NCBI GenBank assembly: GCA_019694835.1
Contig: JAIBBE010000223.1
Span: 1-64,000, forward strand
Origin: Fimbriimonadaceae bacterium
Lineage (GTDB): Bacteria > Armatimonadota > Fimbriimonadia > Fimbriimonadales > Fimbriimonadaceae
Reading direction: 5' to 3'
Length of the DNA stretch: 64,000 bases
In this document: piece by piece, positions 1-8,447 of the stretch
Numbering within the stretch: the first letter of the stretch is position 1
Layout: each line of letters opens with the position of its first letter
Translations under genes and position numbers: made by a program
Notes under the pieces: generated by a model
Told to the model about the DNA's origin: nothing
Seen by the model: the letters and a program-made list of their open reading frames with translations, nothing else
Databases searched by the model: none

Positions 1-20
1 TTTTCAACCAGTTCACCAGC

Positions 21-371
21 ATGGACGCAGCGCACGAACCCACCATCTATAACATCAGCCAACTCCGCGTTGTGCTTGAACGACTGGACTTAAACGAGGT
101 CGCGAAGCGAACTATCGAACTCGCCGAGGAGTACATGCCGGGATGTGCTTGGCTCGATGGCCAAGGTGAAGTCGACTTCGCTGAAACCATGAGTGAGGTC
201 GATGGACTCGTACTTTGCCATGCTACAGAACCTGATGAGGACTCACCAGATGAAGTCCCATTTTGGGTCGCGTCCTGGCTGAACGAGCTATTCGCAGACA
301 TCGCTGAGCGACTCCAAACCGCACTCGCGGAAGCTACCTGGGGCAACGACTCGGCCCCGGAAGTGGAGTGA
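21..371 (+). CDS. Hypothetical acidic protein (possibly 5' partial)
   Basis: A 116-residue protein rich in Asp and Glu, with a helical N-terminal half and a tryptophan-containing stretch (VPFWVASWLNELF) near residue 80. I do not recognise a family. The reading frame is open back to the window edge, so the true start may lie to the left; the ATG at 21 has no clear ribosome binding site in the 20 bases available. It stands 17 bp before a DUF2958 gene on the same strand, so the two are probably co-transcribed. DUF2958 genes are common on mobile elements, which suggests this is accessory DNA. No function can be assigned. Confidence 0.5.
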   Translation: MDAAHEPTIYNISQLRVVLERLDLNEVAKRTIELAEEYMPGCAWLDGQGEVDFAETMSEVDGLVLCHATEPDEDSPDEVPFWVASWLNELFADIAERLQTALAEATWGNDSAPEVE

Positions 372-388
372 TATGGCGAGCCTAAGGT

Positions 389-715
389 ATGGCACTCAAG
401 CTACCAACCAACCTTCCGCCACTTGACTCGACCGACTCAACGCCTTTCGCGGAGAAGACCGTTCACGCCAGACTATTCGCTCTTGGTTCCGCTGCCACAT
501 GGTTAATCTGCGAATGCGACCCACAAGATAGAATCGCATTCGGATATTGCGACCTGTTTGGGCAAGGTTCGGCAGGCGGGGCCGAATGGGGTTACGTGAG
601 CATCGAGGAGCTTGAAGAACTCCGGTTCGTCGGCACCCCACGCGTTGAACTCGACGCCAACTTCACACCGCGACCGTTTGCGGAGTGTGTGCGAGCTGAC
701 GGCACCATCATCTAG
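389..715 (+). CDS. DUF2958 domain protein
   Basis: The 108-residue protein opens with an LPTNLPPLDST stretch, continues with ARLFALGSAATWLICECD and DRIAFGYCDLFGQGSAGGAEWGYVSIEELEEL, and ends with a D-x-N-F-x-P-R-P-F segment. This order (short N-terminal 'LPPL', an 'ATWxxxExD' strand, 'FGYCDLF', 'WGYVSIEEL', 'D..F.P.P') is that of the DUF2958 family, whose function is unknown but which is found mainly on plasmids and integrative elements. The length fits a single complete domain. It follows the hypothetical gene at 21-371 by 17 bp. The family call rests on pattern memory, not a search. Confidence 0.7.
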   Translation: MALKLPTNLPPLDSTDSTPFAEKTVHARLFALGSAATWLICECDPQDRIAFGYCDLFGQGSAGGAEWGYVSIEELEELRFVGTPRVELDANFTPRPFAECVRADGTII

Positions 716-766
716 TCGGACTGCTTGTGCGGCCCCGGACGTGTTCCGGTGCTTGCTCCATGAGGC

Positions 767-1081
767 ATGAGCAGCCACAGGATTCAATCGCGCAGATACG
801 TCGTCAACATCAGCGTCGACCGGCCACTCCGGCAAATCCTGACTTCGGTCATCACCACGAGCGGTCGACCGGCTCCTGGTTTTCAGCCAATGGCAAGCTT
901 TCCAGCAACCACCGATGGCGTCGAAGAGGCAGCTGTCAGTGTTGAGACTTTCATCCGAAAGGCAGAGCCTGTTTGGTCCCTGCCTGAGTCTGTCCGAGAT
1001 GCACTGCTCGATGACGTGCATGCGCTTGAGGTAGGGCGCGACATCAACTACATTCGAGTTCACGGGGCCTCCGATGGGTAG
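767..1081 (+). CDS. Small hypothetical protein (weak)
   Basis: An open frame of 104 residues. The second half (SVETFIRKAEPVWSLPESV, then DALLDDVHALEVGRDINYI) looks like a real protein, with two amphipathic helices, but the Arg- and Ser-rich first 50 residues do not. It lies 51 bp after the DUF2958 gene on the same strand. It may be a real small gene with a later start, or the remains of one broken by a frameshift. A longer open frame on the opposite strand (503-1063) covers the DUF2958 gene and is taken as a shadow. No family recognised. Confidence 0.35.
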   Translation: MSSHRIQSRRYVVNISVDRPLRQILTSVITTSGRPAPGFQPMASFPATTDGVEEAAVSVETFIRKAEPVWSLPESVRDALLDDVHALEVGRDINYIRVHGASDG

Positions 1082-1422
1082 CGACCACCGGCCCCGGATT
1101 CATCGGAGGAGGTTTCGTTTACACAGAGTAAGGTGCGACCAGGTCTCGCCCGTTTTGGCTGAGGCGAACCTGCGCCTCTGGTTCGTCGAAGCCACCCATA
1201 GCCCTGTTTCAGTCTCGATATTCTCCCGCAGGCCCCCCGGGGTGGGGTCCAAAATGGCCTTGGAGTCCCATCGCTACCTCCTTCCATTTTGAGTCCCATG
1301 ATTCCTCTCTTGATGGCTTTTTGTCCTCCAATTGAGTTGCATAGTGAGTTGCATGGACGATTCCCATGCGCGGGAACTTGCCCCAAAACCCAGTCCGAGA
1401 CCGCGATTTGAAGCTAAAATGT
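1082..1422. other. Gene-poor gap next to tRNA-Leu
   Basis: No convincing gene of normal size lies here. On the minus strand a perfect Shine-Dalgarno (AAGGAGGT, 1276-1283) stands 4 nt before an ATG at 1271 that opens a 20-codon frame ending at 1209. The sequence ATGGGACTC occurs twice close together on the minus strand around 1263-1300, and two copies of GAGTTGCAT lie at about 1335-1354. The stretch sits on the 3' side of tRNA-Leu, where integrated elements usually join, so it may be the scarred end of one. Confidence 0.4.
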
Positions 1423-1508
<86 letters not shown>

Positions 1509-1764
1509 GACCGGCGGAAATGGTACCGCCATTTGGCTCAGTGCCTCCAGAACGTCCCAATCCGGCGCAATCAGGTTCAAAAACGAACGAAACTGGCCCG
1601 CCAAACCGACGTTAGACTAAGTGAAGCCGGACATGAAGTCTGGCAATGAGGCTTACTCCATGGATGGCAGAAGCATTTCGAACTTAAAAAAGTCCCGTTT
1701 TTCCCGGATTACCGGGTGTAATTCGGCTCAGATTCGCGATAATAGTAATCGGGAGTCCGTTGAG

Positions 1765-4700
1765 TTGAGATCACGTTCGTTGCGCGCATTGGCTTTGGGC
1801 CTAGTTTTCTCGCTGCCGCTGGCAGTGGGGGCGCAAACTCCGTTCAACCTCGACTCGAAATCGGAGGTGACCGGATCGGCTCCAGTCGGCGGAAAGACTT
1901 CGATTGACCTCATCCGCGTGGACGCCATGCCCACCGTCCCTCTCCGAAACGGCGGCGTTGTTCCGCAGTCGGAGATGTTACAACTCGACGGCAAAGCGCT
2001 GCAGCGCGGTACCGAGTACTCCGTGGATTACGCGAGTGGAACCGTCTACCTCAAGGTTCCCATCAAGGTCGGCCAGACCCTCCGGGCTCAGTACCGGTAC
2101 GACCCGGCGAAGGCGAATGTCGCCGCGAACGGAACCAGCTTCGGAGCCCCCGGAAACATCTTCAGCCTGAACATGACCCCGTCAACCGGCGTCGTGTTGG
2201 GGTTTGGTATGACCGAGCGCCTGCAAGACGGCACGATGGTCAGTTCGAACGTCTACGGCCTCAAGAACAACTTCAGCCTCGGCCAAGGCAATATCAAGGG
2301 CCTGTTCGTCGTCTCGGAGCGCAAGGGCGTCAAGTCAGAGTCCCTGTTCGACTTCCAATCTGCCGGGGGGCCGATCGAAGAAGGAAAATCCCAAGCCTTG
2401 GTTCAGAACATGGAAACCAAGGTGCTCGGCGGCAGCGTCGATGCCGGCGTCCAGCGGATCGGCGAGAAGTTTTCGGGATTTGGCGCCTTCCAGGAAGCCG
2501 GATTCGATCAAAAGCAAGTCGGTCAGCTTCAGAAGGAGAAGGGTCTTAGCCGGGTTGGGTTTGGGCTCAACAAGATTGGCCTCGGCGACGTCAAGCTTTC
2601 CAGCGGCTATCGATCGGTCAAGGACAACACCGGCGCGATCGAGTGGCGCAACTACGGCGTCGAAGCCGGACCTCTGAGCTTCACCTGGAACGGCCAGAAG
2701 GTCGATCCGATGTTCGGCCGCTTCCAAGACCTAGCCGAGGGTGACCGCGAATGGCTCGCGAAAGAGAAGGGCCTCGATCGGCAGACGATGAAGGGGGCGC
2801 TCAACCTCAAGGGCGGCAAGGTCGAATTCACCAACCGAATGGTGGAGGACACCGAAGGCAAAGGCATCGTCGCACGTAGCGCCAATGTCGACTTCGGCGT
2901 TTTCAAGCTCGGATTCTCGGACCAGCATGTCGAGTCTGGATTCAGCCGATTTGGCAGCCTGCGCGACGCTGAAGCGGGACAGTGGGCGAAAGAGACAGGT
3001 TTGCGCCGTCAAGCTTATAGCTTGGAGATGAAGCCAGCCGCTAATATGCGGCTCGCCAACAGCACGATTCGCACCGACGCGGGCGACTATAAAGCCAGCG
3101 ACGTCACCTTGGGCGGTAAGAACTGGACTTTCGAGCACTACCTTCGCTCGGCCGATGCAGGGTTCGCGTCCGTCGGCGCAATGAGTGAGCCGGAGATTCA
3201 AAGCAACCTTCAAGCGATCGCCAAGATGTACGAACCGACCGGCCAGGGTCTTCGCGGCGAAGATCGCAACTGGTTCTTCCAAACGGCGGGCATTGAGCGA
3301 CAGTCTTGGAGGCTCACGACCTCACCAGTGAAGGGTCTTGGCCTGACCGCCGAGCAGGTGGATATCGACGGGGCGAAAGACGGCACGAAGGTCGACAAAT
3401 ACACCCTTACCGCCAAGAACTTTTCGTTAGGATTCCGCCACCAGGACATCGGCAAGGACTTTGCCGAGATTGGCAAGGTAACGGACTTCGAGCGCGCCCG
3501 GCTCGGCACCATCCAGGGACTGGACCGAACGGACATTACGTTCACCTCGCAGATCGACAAGAACCGAACGCTGACCGCCTCGCAAATGAGGGCTGACGGT
3601 CCGACCGGCGAAGCGAGTCGTCAGCAAGTCGCGTATGGGGACAAGAGTCTCCAGGTTAATTACACGAAGCGCTCCGTCGAGAACGGCTTTGACAACGTCA
3701 ATCAACTCGTCGATCCTGAGAAGGACCTCTTCATGACCCTGCGCGGGTTCGACCAGACGGATTTGAGCCTCAAGTGGAGCCCTTACAAGAGCTTCAAGGT
3801 GGATCTGAACTGGATCGATGCCAAAAGTGACGCACTCGATCAGCAACGCGTCTTTCGAAACAGCCAGGTCCTGTGGAATCCCGATAAGTACACCCAGATC
3901 GCGTACAACCGGCTCGATCAGCGCAACGACGATCCGACGCAACTTCTTTACGGCAACGAGATCGAGCGCATCGCGTTCTCACGGAATTTTGGACGGCTCG
4001 GAACCATCTCGTACGCCCAAGAGAACCGAAATTTCGACGGTACGCAGACCGATCTGCCGGATTCGAGAAGCCAGACCGTTGCCTTCGAAACGAAGATCAC
4101 GGACAAGACCGCCATCCGAACCGAACAGACCAAGACTCAGTACAGCAACGGCGAAGAAGAGCACGTCAGCCAAAACACGCTGAGCGCCGAAGTCACGAAG
4201 CGAACGGGCGTCAGCGTCACCGAAACGCGAATCAATCGCGATGGCGAAAAGCCAGACGAGACCAAGCGCAACTATGGCTTTTGGTGGGACTTGGGCAAGG
4301 GCATGCGCTTTGCCTACGGATACGCGCGCCAGCTCAGCAGCTTGCAGCCGGGGACGATGAGCACGAACGTCAGCCTCACGCCGGGCGAGATTCAGGGCGT
4401 GAAAGTCGACGCCGCCAACTATAACACCAATCGCTGGGACAACACGCGAAATCAATCGACGGGTGCCGTGTCACTTTCGACGGTGAAGCCCCTGCAACTC
4501 GGATTCTTCCAAGATTTCACGTTCAATCTTAGCGCGAACACCTTGCGCGACAACAACGCTTGGGCGGCTGAAAACGATCGATTCGGCGTCGGTTGGCGCA
4601 TCGGATCGAATACCTTCGGGTACCAGTACTTCTCGCAGATCACGCCCTCCGGCGATCGCGCAATTGACCGACAGTTCAGTTTCGCGACCGACCAGTCCGA

Positions 4701-5241
4701 CAAGCGATGGCTGAAGGCGAGCATCAACTACAAGATTCGAACCCTGCCGAGCGATCAGCAAGTAATGGTCCGGAACTTCAGTATCACTGCGAAGCCGACC
4801 AAGGGTCTTGAACTCACCCATCAATTGCTCACCAATCCGGAGCAAGCTCGCGGCGACGTTATCCTCGGCTCGCTCGTCCAACCGACTCGCTCGAACAAGT
4901 GGAAACTGGACTACACCGGTTCCGAATCGATGAAGGCCGGCCTGAGTTGGGAAGAACTGATGAACGAGCAGAACAAGACGTTGACCCGCATCGGTGGCAT
5001 CAACCTCACGCTGTTCGCCAACAACCCGTCCCCGCTAACGCTCTTCTACGGCGTCGAGCAGGGTGATCTGAACGGCCAGCGACGCACGGCCCACCGGTAC
5101 AGCCTCCGATTCGATCAGCGCCCGGGTCCGAATCAGCTCTTCAGTCTGTTCGTCGGCAACCTCAGTTGGCAGCACAGCCGAGCCGAGGATCAGAAGCTGC
5201 AGAACTGGAACGTTCGCATGGAATATCAGCTTCGCTTCTAG
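1765..5241 (+). CDS. Large exported beta-rich (outer-membrane barrel-like) protein with six internal repeats
   Basis: I place the start at the TTG at 1765: GGGAG lies 9 nt upstream and the next residues form a clean signal peptide (RSRSLR, then ALALGLVFSLPLAVGA, cleavage before QTP). The frame is open back to a GTG at 1621, but those 48 extra residues look non-coding. The mature protein is about 1,130 residues of alternating short strands, ends in an aromatic (QLRF), and has the look of an outer-membrane beta-barrel. Near the N-terminus is a domain with DGKALQRGTEYSVDYASGTV. Between about 2,470 and 3,770 six copies of a motif recur every 75-100 residues: F-x-x-[FVI]-x-x-[FLM], an acidic helix, then G-[LIF]-[DSREQ]-[RQ]. 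No enzyme motif is visible. Its TAG stop at 5239-5241 shares the palindrome CTAG with the stop of the convergent xerC gene. Confidence 0.75.
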   Translation: MRSRSLRALALGLVFSLPLAVGAQTPFNLDSKSEVTGSAPVGGKTSIDLIRVDAMPTVPLRNGGVVPQSEMLQLDGKALQRGTEYSVDYASGTVYLKVPIKVGQTLRAQYRYDPAKANVAANGTSFGAPGNIFSLNMTPSTGVVLGFGMTERLQDGTMVSSNVYGLKNNFSLGQGNIKGLFVVSERKGVKSESLFDFQSAGGPIEEGKSQALVQNMETKVLGGSVDAGVQRIGEKFSGFGAFQEAGFDQKQVGQLQKEKGLSRVGFGLNKIGLGDVKLSSGYRSVKDNTGAIEWRNYGVEAGPLSFTWNGQKVDPMFGRFQDLAEGDREWLAKEKGLDRQTMKGALNLKGGKVEFTNRMVEDTEGKGIVARSANVDFGVFKLGFSDQHVESGFSRFGSLRDAEAGQWAKETGLRRQAYSLEMKPAANMRLANSTIRTDAGDYKASDVTLGGKNWTFEHYLRSADAGFASVGAMSEPEIQSNLQAIAKMYEPTGQGLRGEDRNWFFQTAGIERQSWRLTTSPVKGLGLTAEQVDIDGAKDGTKVDKYTLTAKNFSLGFRHQDIGKDFAEIGKVTDFERARLGTIQGLDRTDITFTSQIDKNRTLTASQMRADGPTGEASRQQVAYGDKSLQVNYTKRSVENGFDNVNQLVDPEKDLFMTLRGFDQTDLSLKWSPYKSFKVDLNWIDAKSDALDQQRVFRNSQVLWNPDKYTQIAYNRLDQRNDDPTQLLYGNEIERIAFSRNFGRLGTISYAQENRNFDGTQTDLPDSRSQTVAFETKITDKTAIRTEQTKTQYSNGEEEHVSQNTLSAEVTKRTGVSVTETRINRDGEKPDETKRNYGFWWDLGKGMRFAYGYARQLSSLQPGTMSTNVSLTPGEIQGVKVDAANYNTNRWDNTRNQSTGAVSLSTVKPLQLGFFQDFTFNLSANTLRDNNAWAAENDRFGVGWRIGSNTFGYQYFSQITPSGDRAIDRQFSFATDQSDKRWLKASINYKIRTLPSDQQVMVRNFSITAKPTKGLELTHQLLTNPEQARGDVILGSLVQPTRSNKWKLDYTGSESMKAGLSWEELMNEQNKTLTRIGGINLTLFANNPSPLTLFYGVEQGDLNGQRRTAHRYSLRFDQRPGPNQLFSLFVGNLSWQHSRAEDQKLQNWNVRMEYQLRF

Positions 5242-6122
5242 CGACGCGGATGGGCTGATCGATACTTTCGCGCCACCTCGTCGAGGTCCAACTGAGTGTA
5301 AACCTGAGTCGTCGCAATCGACTCATGGCCCAAAAGTTCCTGTACGGCCCGCAAGTCTGCGCCGCCTTTGAGGAGATGCACGGCATAGGTGTGACGCAGC
5401 GTGTGGGGGCTGACACCTTCGAGTCCGACTAACGTCGCGTACCGATCGAGTTTGACGTACGCGGTCTGACGGCACAGGACCTTGCCACGATCTGAGACAA
5501 AGACCGTCGCCAGCGGGCTCCGAACCAACTTGGGACGCGCCGACTCCAGATAGCGCTCGAGCCATTGAACGGTCTGCGCGGGCAACGGCGTCCACCGAGT
5601 CTTCTCTCGCTTGCCAGTGACGGTTACGGCGGCGCTGTCGAGGTCGAGTTGCTCGATGCGGAGGCCAACCGCTTCCGAGATGCGTAACCCAGCACCGTAG
5701 ACCAGTTCCATCAGCGTCCGATCACGCAGTCCGCCAGGCGTAGCGGTATCGGGAAGAGCGAGCAGCCGCTCGAGATCTTCTTTCGATAGTGCCTTGGGGA
5801 GGCGACGTGAGCGGCGAAATCCTCCTGTTGAAGGTAAGTCTGTGGAGAGGACTTGGCCATTTCGTTTGAGAAACTTCAAGAGAGACCTCAGGCTGCTGAG
5901 TTTACGCTGAGCGGTCGCGGTTGCCATTGGCGGACGAAGGGTCGACTGGAAGCGCGAGAGGGCCTCAGTGTCAATGTCTGTCCAAGATTTCAGTCCAATA
6001 CTGGCAAAAAACGATGCAGCTCCCCGAAGATCATTGGCATACGCATGAATGGTATGCTCACTCGCCCCCCGCTCACCCTGCAGGTGGTCGAGGAACCACT
6101 CAACGGCGGAGTCGAAACTCAT
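5238..6122 (-). CDS. xerC: Tyrosine recombinase XerC/XerD
   Basis: A 294-residue site-specific recombinase of the size of XerC/XerD, which resolve chromosome dimers at dif sites. The N-terminal SAM-like core-binding domain (FDSAVEWFLDHLQGERGAS) is followed by the catalytic domain with all signature residues: Arg in GLRISEA (about 147), Lys in VTGKREKTR (171), His and Arg in PHTLRHT (240, 243), His in LGHESI (266) and the nucleophile Tyr in TTQVYTQ (275). I prefer the ATG at 6122, which overlaps the upstream glycosyltransferase stop by 4 nt (ATGA), over an ATG 8 codons earlier. It is not tied to a mobile element here and looks like the housekeeping enzyme; XerC versus XerD cannot be decided. 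Confidence 0.88.
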   Translation of the reverse strand: MSFDSAVEWFLDHLQGERGASEHTIHAYANDLRGAASFFASIGLKSWTDIDTEALSRFQSTLRPPMATATAQRKLSSLRSLLKFLKRNGQVLSTDLPSTGGFRRSRRLPKALSKEDLERLLALPDTATPGGLRDRTLMELVYGAGLRISEAVGLRIEQLDLDSAAVTVTGKREKTRWTPLPAQTVQWLERYLESARPKLVRSPLATVFVSDRGKVLCRQTAYVKLDRYATLVGLEGVSPHTLRHTYAVHLLKGGADLRAVQELLGHESIATTQVYTQLDLDEVARKYRSAHPRR

Positions 6123-7807
6123 AAGCCCTTTCGCTTCCAAATCCAAACTCTCGGTCGGACATACATGAGGTCATGGATCTGTGGACCATCGGCACCGTAG
6201 TACGGCAGTGGCTCGTATTCGGACTTCAGCCGATCGATGAATGTTTTTGCACGGTCGGCTTGCAGAGTGAGGACAGGATCGAGGCCTTTCAGTCCATAAA
6301 TTCTGGCGACGTCGTCGACTTCGAAACTGGAGTACACCACGTATTCGGGCTTTTGATCGAGCAGTCGGACATCCCAATCGAACCGCTCATCAGGGTTGTC
6401 GGGCACGTACTGGAGGACTTTGGGTGAAGTGGCTGCTAAGCGGGCCTCGTTCCGTTTGGCAAACGGGATTGAACGGGGGAAGGCGGTGTCCGGATAGAGC
6501 GGTGGCGTCTGGAACCAAGGGTCGCTGACGACACCCACCACGCTCGACGGTGCTTTCTCTTTGAGATAGCGGGCCGCTTCGTCCCGGGGATCTTCGGTGG
6601 ACATCCACATGGTGTTTACGGCGGACCGACTTAGGGCCTCGCCCAAGCCGATGATCGCCAGGGCCACCAGCCATCGCCAGCGGAGGTTCGGATGACGCTG
6701 GCATTGACCGACAAACCACCCGACACCGATCGCGAGGACGGGGATCAGCGGTATGACATAGCGGTAGAACTTCACCTCGGCCCGACCGATCAGTATATAG
6801 TAGGACGCAAAAAATATAACTAAACTAATGAGCCAGAGTCTTTTCCTCCATACCCCGGCACCGAGGCCACAGGTTCCCAACAGAAGCAGTGCGCCACCCA
6901 GACCCGCCGAAAGATTGGCGAGATGATAGATGAATCCCGGACTCGTACCCGCGAAGACAAGTCCATGCCCAGTCGCGGTATGACGCATCTCGAACAAGGT
7001 GTCTTCTAGAAACTTGGACGTATTGAGAACTGCACCTGGTGTGGTGATCAGGAATGAAAGGACGGCAACGGCAACGCCTGCACCGATGATTCGGAAGCGC
7101 TCGGAGGCGGGACGGGAGAAGGCCGCAACGAAGAGAGGGAGGAGAGCGAGGAAGCCCGTGTATTTCGTTCCGGCACTCAGTCCGGCGAACAAGCCTGCGA
7201 GCAGGGCCATCTTTAAGGGCTGAGGATCGTCATCCTCGCCTTCTGATGATGGGAATAGGCGCAGCGAGTAGAAGAGACTCAGAGTCAGGAAGAAGGCGGC
7301 GACCATATCGACGGTCTGGAATCGCGAATGCATCACCATTCCCGGCGCGAGTGCGGCTGCGAGCGAACCGGCTCCGGCACCAATGAGCGTTGTCCGACGA
7401 CGGAGTATGGCAAACACTCCCCACGCGATTCCGGCACCAGCGCAGGCACTAAGGAAACGGCCAGCCTTATGGTAGCGGCCGATCGCATCCCATTCTGCCC
7501 TGTCAGTCTTGTCCGTCGGGCCGCCGCCGTAGCCTTGGACGACGTCCGTCGAAATCCGCAGAAGTGTCAAATACAAGGTTCCATAGTTATAGAAGCCTGG
7601 ATCAAACTTCAACTTTGCCGGTTCGATACGTTGTGAGTACATCCAGATGATCGGTTCGTCCGGATGCAAGCTTTGATTGCGAAGGTCATTCGGCAAACCC
7701 CAGCCAAGGCCGACGAGGCGCAACGCCAAGGCGAAGATGAATACGGCAAGGCCCCAAACGGCCCCCGAGCTAACGAATGAGCGCAGGGCTGGCGACTTCT
7801 CGGACAC
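6119..7807 (-). CDS. GT39/ArnT-like membrane glycosyltransferase
   Basis: A 562-residue polytopic membrane protein. The first membrane segment (GLAVFIFALALRLVGLGWGLP) is followed by a loop with the acidic motif HPDEP (about residue 48), typical of GT-C fold enzymes of the PMT/ArnT group, which move a sugar from a polyprenyl-phosphate carrier to protein or lipid on the outer face of the inner membrane. About ten further membrane spans follow, then a soluble C-terminal domain with two-layer character (VGVVSDPWFQTPPLYPD and EYVVYSSFEVDDVARIYG). Its start overlaps the end of the degenerate HD-GYP gene by 38 nt and its stop overlaps xerC by 4 nt, so the four genes form one transcript. The acceptor is unknown. 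Confidence 0.75.
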   Translation of the reverse strand: MSEKSPALRSFVSSGAVWGLAVFIFALALRLVGLGWGLPNDLRNQSLHPDEPIIWMYSQRIEPAKLKFDPGFYNYGTLYLTLLRISTDVVQGYGGGPTDKTDRAEWDAIGRYHKAGRFLSACAGAGIAWGVFAILRRRTTLIGAGAGSLAAALAPGMVMHSRFQTVDMVAAFFLTLSLFYSLRLFPSSEGEDDDPQPLKMALLAGLFAGLSAGTKYTGFLALLPLFVAAFSRPASERFRIIGAGVAVAVLSFLITTPGAVLNTSKFLEDTLFEMRHTATGHGLVFAGTSPGFIYHLANLSAGLGGALLLLGTCGLGAGVWRKRLWLISLVIFFASYYILIGRAEVKFYRYVIPLIPVLAIGVGWFVGQCQRHPNLRWRWLVALAIIGLGEALSRSAVNTMWMSTEDPRDEAARYLKEKAPSSVVGVVSDPWFQTPPLYPDTAFPRSIPFAKRNEARLAATSPKVLQYVPDNPDERFDWDVRLLDQKPEYVVYSSFEVDDVARIYGLKGLDPVLTLQADRAKTFIDRLKSEYEPLPYYGADGPQIHDLMYVRPRVWIWKRKGL

Positions 7808-8447
7808 GTGCCGATGTTAGCACCGTGAGGAAGGTGTCGACCACTTCCTCATCGAAGTGCGTTCCTCGACCGTCCCGGATGATCTCCCTTGCGATCAAAT
7901 CCCCCTGAACTCTTTCGGACCAGGTGTAGGTCGTGACGACGTTGAGGATTCGTGACTCAATCGGAAGGGATTTGACGGAAAGGAACGGACTCGAATCGAG
8001 TTGGTCCTCGGAGGCGTGATGACTTCGGACGATGCGAGCAAACCGCTGCAGGGACGGAACGACTTCGAGCATGGTCGCGCTCACTTCGGCGTGCCGGTCG
8101 TAAATGTGGCGATCATCGGCGCTCCAGTCATGTGGCTCGCTGCCATTGACGAGCCGGTACGGGACGCCGCACAGGCCGATGTCTCGTAGGTAAGCAGCGG
8201 TTTCAAGGTCGGCCAGCTGCCGCCTGGAGAGCTTGAGTTCACGTCCAACAGCCCGGCTCAAGGCAATGACGCGGTCGGTAAGACCCCGATGAGAGGGAAA
8301 ACGGAGCTCGACCGCAGTGCTGAAGACTCGCATCGAGCCGCGCAGCTGCTCTTCGACACGTCGGGGCAAGAAGAAACCGACATAAAGGATCAGCCCGACG
8401 GTCGAGACGCCGAGGATCGCCAGAACAACGATGCCCAGGACGCTCAT
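7770..8447 (-). CDS. Degenerate HD-GYP-like membrane protein
   Basis: Start chosen at the ATG at 8447, overlapping the stop of the upstream HD-GYP gene by 4 nt (ATGA); this gives 225 residues. One N-terminal membrane segment (MSVLGIVVLAILGVSTVGLILYV, split here only for naming) is followed by an HD-GYP-like helical domain. The metal site is eroded: the usual LLHDIGK is YLRDIGLCG, so the histidine of the HD pair is Arg, and the HHER-DGxGYP segment is HHASEDQLDSSPF, with GYP lost. One or two downstream histidines remain. It is therefore unlikely to hydrolyse c-di-GMP and may act as a partner or decoy of its intact neighbour, which looks like its parent by duplication. Confidence 0.75.
   Translation of the reverse strand: MSVLGIVVLAILGVSTVGLILYVGFFLPRRVEEQLRGSMRVFSTAVELRFPSHRGLTDRVIALSRAVGRELKLSRRQLADLETAAYLRDIGLCGVPYRLVNGSEPHDWSADDRHIYDRHAEVSATMLEVVPSLQRFARIVRSHHASEDQLDSSPFLSVKSLPIESRILNVVTTYTWSERVQGDLIAREIIRDGRGTHFDEEVVDTFLTVLTSARVREVASPALIR

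Noticed and set aside
503..1063. 186-residue open frame on the minus strand
   Set aside because: It covers the DUF2958 gene on the other strand and shows no family; the plus-strand genes are better supported.
1621..1764. N-terminal extension of the large exported protein to the GTG at 1621
   Set aside because: The extra 48 residues do not look like a leader, and a TTG with a Shine-Dalgarno directly before a clean signal peptide lies at 1765.
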